A stretch of 10,364 bases of DNA, from assembly GCA_019751475.1 (NCBI GenBank), contig JAIENH010000467.1, forward strand, positions 1 to 10,364. The letters are read 5' to 3'. Source of the stretch: Cyclobacteriaceae bacterium (GTDB lineage Bacteria; Bacteroidota; Bacteroidia; Cytophagales; Cyclobacteriaceae). Below, piece by piece: positions 7,872 through 10,364 of this stretch; position 1 is the stretch's first letter, and the number at the start of each line of letters is the position of its first letter. The notes beneath the pieces are model-generated. The model was not told the DNA's origin and searched no databases. It worked only from the letters and a program-made list of their open reading frames with translations. The translations under genes and the position numbers were made by a program.

Positions 7872-8879
7872 TCAAGGAAGGTAAAAGTCAAAAATCAGGT
7901 CATTCATGCACTTAAAATGCCCCTTGGGGCACTTATTATAGCCTATTTTAGAACAGGGGCGGCATTTTAATCGGTTGTTCTCCAAAATAGTGAACTTGGT
8001 GCGGTAGGGATACATGCCAAAATTGGGGATGGTATTACCCCAGATACAGAAGATTTCTTTCTTAAAAGCAGCCGAAATGTGCATCAGACCTGTATCGTGG
8101 GTGAAGACCACCCGGGCCTGCTTGACCAGGCTGGCAGACTGATGAAGGTTAAATTTTCCACAGGCATTGTAGACAACCGCTTTCTTGTTGAGTTCCAGTA
8201 GCCCAGGTTCAGTACCCTGATCATGGAGGGGGCGCGAGAAGAATCTCTCAATTTCCTTCGCTTTGGCGGCATCTTCCTTGCCACCCAGCAACACAATGGG
8301 TTTGTTGATCTTGTCGCACAGCTCGATCATGCGATTGAGCGGGAGCTTCTTCGTTTCATGCTGGGCACCGATGGCATAGGCCACATAGCCTTTTTGAAAT
8401 TCCTCCGGAAGCCAATCCAGCGGCACTTCGTCTGACTCCGGAATAAAATAGTCGAGCCCCAGCGCGTCCATCTTCACCCCCAGTGACTTGACCGTGTCCA
8501 TGTAGCGATCTACGATGTGAACATTGGGCAGCCGGTCAATCTTGAGATTTACTTTAAGCCACTTCTCTACATTTAGTTTATTAAAGCTCAATGACTTCAC
8601 ACCTAGTGACTGCTTAATTTGAAAGGTGCGCAGGTTGTGGTGCAGATCGATTACATAATCAAACTGCTGTTGCTTTAATTCATTGATCAATTCCCGCAAG
8701 GAAGATTTTAACACGTGTACTTTATCGATGTACGGATTTTGATTGACAAGCAGGCTATACTCCTCTTTGGTAGCGTAATGCACTTCGGCATTTTCCAATT
8801 GCGTCTTGAGTGTGCGCACTACGGGTGTGGTCAGCACAATGTCTCCTATAGAAGAAAATCGAAGGACAAGAATTTTCAT
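7872..8879 (-). CDS. Glycosyltransferase family 9 (LPS heptosyltransferase-like) protein
   Basis: This 335-aa cytoplasmic GT-B enzyme starts at the ATG at 8879 (MKILVLRFSSIGDIVLTTPV). The FSSIGD-TTP segment at 8-19 is the family 9 signature, and Asp13 corresponds to the catalytic aspartate position of WaaC-type heptosyltransferases. HDTGLMHISAA at 261-271 is the conserved nucleotide-sugar binding segment near the C-terminal domain. The family transfers ADP-heptose or related sugars to lipopolysaccharide core on the inner face of the cytoplasmic membrane; the donor and acceptor here are unknown. A C-terminal cluster Cys306, 309, 317, 324 (C-x2-C-x7-C-x6-C) may bind a metal. The longer reading frame upstream begins MYLWHYTEVC and lacks family similarity. 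The ATG at 8879 has GAGG five bases upstream and a -7 box at 8899-8906, so it is preferred. Length is normal for the family (about 330-350 aa). Confidence 0.88.
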   Translation of the reverse strand: MKILVLRFSSIGDIVLTTPVVRTLKTQLENAEVHYATKEEYSLLVNQNPYIDKVHVLKSSLRELINELKQQQFDYVIDLHHNLRTFQIKQSLGVKSLSFNKLNVEKWLKVNLKIDRLPNVHIVDRYMDTVKSLGVKMDALGLDYFIPESDEVPLDWLPEEFQKGYVAYAIGAQHETKKLPLNRMIELCDKINKPIVLLGGKEDAAKAKEIERFFSRPLHDQGTEPGLLELNKKAVVYNACGKFNLHQSASLVKQARVVFTHDTGLMHISAAFKKEIFCIWGNTIPNFGMYPYRTKFTILENNRLKCRPCSKIGYNKCPKGHFKCMNDLIFDFYLP

Positions 8880-9091
8880 GCAGACCTCGGTGTAATGCCA
8901 AAGGTACACGCTCGGAAAATAATACCAGCAGGGGGAGGTTTTTTTAAATGCGTCTTTTGTCTATTGGATGGTTTTTGATTGAGAACCTAAACGAACGGGC
9001 CATCGGCATCACCTTGTGAGAGATTGAAACCATTTTAGTGGCCATTTCAGTTTTCTATTTAGTATTTTAGGAGCATCAAAAAGCAACGATC
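8880..9091. other. Divergent intergenic region between the glycosyltransferase and EVE genes
   Basis: This 212-bp stretch holds the glycosyltransferase -7 box. No exact TAnnTTTG box could be found for the plus-strand EVE gene; the closest is TATTTTAG at 9063-9070. AGGAG at 9069-9073 is too far from the ATG at 9092 (18 nt) to be a normal ribosome binding site. No gene or RNA element was recognised. Confidence 0.5.
8899..8906 (-). promoter_or_regulatory. Candidate -7 box for the glycosyltransferase gene
   Basis: The minus strand reads TACCTTTG, an exact TAnnTTTG match, 19 nt before the ATG at 8879. This implies a leader of roughly 12 nt. The -33 region about 20 nt upstream is only CTGG, a poor match. 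The box lies within the longer alternative reading frame, which argues against a start upstream of 8879. Confidence 0.5.
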
Positions 9092-9496
9092 ATGAACTAT
9101 TGGCTAGTGAAAACAGAGCCCGAAACATTTTCCTGGGCCGATCTTCAAAAAGATAAAAAAGCCGTGTGGGACGGGGTCAGAAATTTTCAAGCACGCAAAA
9201 ACCTGAAGGAAATGAAGAAGGGCGACCGTGTGTTCATTTATCATACGGGAGATGAAAAAGCCGTTGTCGGAACTGCCTCCGTGATTAAGACAGCCTACCC
9301 GGAGCCCAAAGATCCGGATTGGGTAGCGGTCGATTTAGCACCGGAAAAGGCATTAAAGAAACCGGTAAGCCTGGCGCAGATCAAACAAGACAAGTCCTTG
9401 CAAAGTATGGTATTGGTTAAGGCAGCACGACTCTCTGTACAGCCCGTGTCTGAGGCGGAGTATCAACGTATTCTTGATTTAAGTGCTTCTGCTTGA
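9092..9496 (+). CDS. EVE-domain (PUA-like) protein
   Basis: The 134-aa protein is a single EVE domain over nearly its full length, which is a normal size for bacterial stand-alone members (COG2947, related to eukaryotic THYN1). Family hallmarks are YWLVKTEPETFSWADL at residues 3-18, WDGVRNFQAR at 26-35, MKKGDRVFIYHTG at 41-53, and VVGTASVIKTAYPEP at 58-72. The EVE fold belongs to the PUA superfamily and, with YTH domains, is thought to bind modified bases in nucleic acids; some members occur with restriction systems. Nothing next to this gene points to a restriction role, and small stand-alone copies are widespread. The protein has no signal peptide and should be cytoplasmic. Its stop overlaps the TTG start of the next gene, so the two are probably co-transcribed. 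Confidence 0.9.
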   Translation: MNYWLVKTEPETFSWADLQKDKKAVWDGVRNFQARKNLKEMKKGDRVFIYHTGDEKAVVGTASVIKTAYPEPKDPDWVAVDLAPEKALKKPVSLAQIKQDKSLQSMVLVKAARLSVQPVSEAEYQRILDLSASA

Positions 9497-10364
9497 ACCG
9501 ATTTATTCTTTACCAATCGTTCTTTCTCGTACTGCTGTCGGTGCGAATGCCTTTGCACGCCCAGATATCACAGCCCTATCGTTTTGAGCAAAAAATAAAA
9601 AATTCCGAAGCAGGATTTACGGTTATCTCTTTGAAGAAGGAAGGCATCGCGTTTGTGCGCGATAAAGAAAAGTACGAGCAAGGCAAAAAAAAGTGGCACC
9701 TCGAAATTCTTGACACTACCCTCACCTCTCAGTGGTCTACCGAAATGGAACTTGACAATCGCCTGGTGCTGGTAGGCTACGAATATAGTCCTCAAAGACT
9801 TTACCTTTTATTCCGCGAAGGCGAAACTGATTTTTATAATTTTCAAATGGCGCGGGTCGATATACCCGAGCGAACGTATCAGACAGAGAAAATAAAATTT
9901 GAATTAAACTTCCGGATCACCCACTTCACCTTGGCGGGAAGCAGTGCGATTTTTGGTGGTTATATCAGCTCACAACCGGTAGTGTTGCTTTATGATCAGT
10001 CGAGTGACCATCCTAAAGTATTGCCGGGGCTCTTTAACAACGATCTTGAATTGCTGGACGTACGTGCTAACCAAAATCAAAGCTTCAACGTGCTGCTGGC
10101 CGAGCGGAAAGGGAAGGAAAAAAGAAAATTGATCATACGCACCTACGATGAAGCTGGCAACCTCTTAATGGATGACGAAATCAATTTTAATCCCGGATAC
10201 TCCATCATCACCGGTATGACCAGTGCCCTTGAACGGGATGAACTGCTCATTGTTGGCACCTATGGTGAGGGCACCAATCGGCAGGCGCTTGGTTTCTATT
10301 CCGTAGTGGTTGACCCGTTTTCAGAACAGGCCATTACATTTACAGAGTTTGCTTCACTGAATTG
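9493..10364 (+). CDS. Exported protein of unknown function (5' part, runs off right edge)
   Basis: About 290 residues are present with no stop. I choose the TTG at 9493, which overlaps the EVE stop codon as TTGA. It gives a clean Sec signal peptide: NRFILYQ, then the hydrophobic FFLVLLS, ending MPLHAQ at about residue 24. The frame upstream is closed by TGA at 9475-9477. The only in-frame ATG (9547) would remove the signal peptide. The mature part is rich in short beta strands, with segments such as RLVLVGYEYS, SAIFGGYISSQPVVLLYDQ, KRKLIIRTYDEAGNLLM and DELLIVGTYGEG. This pattern suggests a beta-propeller-like fold. I do not recognise a family. No catalytic motif, lipobox or membrane helix is seen in the visible part. 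The mature protein should be periplasmic or further exported; a T9SS signal, if any, would lie beyond the window. Confidence 0.8.
   Translation, partial: MNRFILYQSFFLVLLSVRMPLHAQISQPYRFEQKIKNSEAGFTVISLKKEGIAFVRDKEKYEQGKKKWHLEILDTTLTSQWSTEMELDNRLVLVGYEYSPQRLYLLFREGETDFYNFQMARVDIPERTYQTEKIKFELNFRITHFTLAGSSAIFGGYISSQPVVLLYDQSSDHPKVLPGLFNNDLELLDVRANQNQSFNVLLAERKGKEKRKLIIRTYDEAGNLLMDDEINFNPGYSIITGMTSALERDELLIVGTYGEGTNRQALGFYSVVVDPFSEQAITFTEFASLN

Noticed and set aside
8880..8909. Ten-residue N-terminal extension of the glycosyltransferase (MYLWHYTEVC)
   Set aside because: Family 9 enzymes begin at the first beta strand (MKILVLRFSSIGD), and the extension overlaps the candidate -7 box at 8899-8906.
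9092..9496. EVE-domain gene as part of a restriction or defence island
   Set aside because: No nuclease, methyltransferase, helicase or other defence gene is present nearby; stand-alone EVE proteins of this size are common housekeeping-type genes.
9568..9795. Minus-strand open frame opposite the exported protein
   Set aside because: It is antisense to a long plus-strand frame with a signal peptide and has no recognisable features.

Overview
The window most likely comes from a member of the Bacteroidota, probably near the Cytophagales. Three things point there. A giant secreted protein ends in a type IX secretion (T9SS) type A sorting domain. Three genes have an exact TAnnTTTG promoter -7 box a short distance before the start codon. 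Strong Shine-Dalgarno sequences are scarce. Assignment below phylum is inference, because no marker gene is present.

Layout from left to right: (1) the 5' part of a minus-strand thioredoxin-reductase-like ferredoxin/flavodoxin-NADP reductase that runs off the left edge; (2) a 168-bp divergent intergenic region with three consecutive short hairpins and a textbook Bacteroidota promoter; (3) a plus-strand amidophosphoribosyltransferase (PurF) homologue of 627 aa with an intact N-terminal nucleophile cysteine and PRPP loop; (4) a 12-bp-stem terminator shared by two convergent genes; (5) a 1653-aa minus-strand secreted beta-repeat protein with an internally duplicated architecture, an FN3-like domain and a T9SS sorting domain; (6) a minus-strand family 9 glycosyltransferase (heptosyltransferase-like); (7) a 212-bp divergent region; (8) a plus-strand EVE-domain protein; (9) a plus-strand exported protein of unknown function whose TTG start overlaps the EVE stop codon and which runs off the right edge.

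The genes do not form one pathway. The reductase and the PurF homologue are cytoplasmic housekeeping-type enzymes transcribed divergently. The glycosyltransferase and the giant T9SS cargo lie on the same strand, 112 bp apart, and both concern the cell surface, but the giant gene seems to have its own promoter. The EVE gene and the exported protein look translationally coupled. No RNA genes, insertion sequences, CRISPR arrays or phage genes were seen, and no gene-free stretch exceeds 300 bp. I did not find a clearly new multi-gene system. The most unusual items are the duplicated architecture of the giant protein with a roughly 75-residue insertion in its second copy, the PurF paralogue, and the hairpin-dense divergent region.
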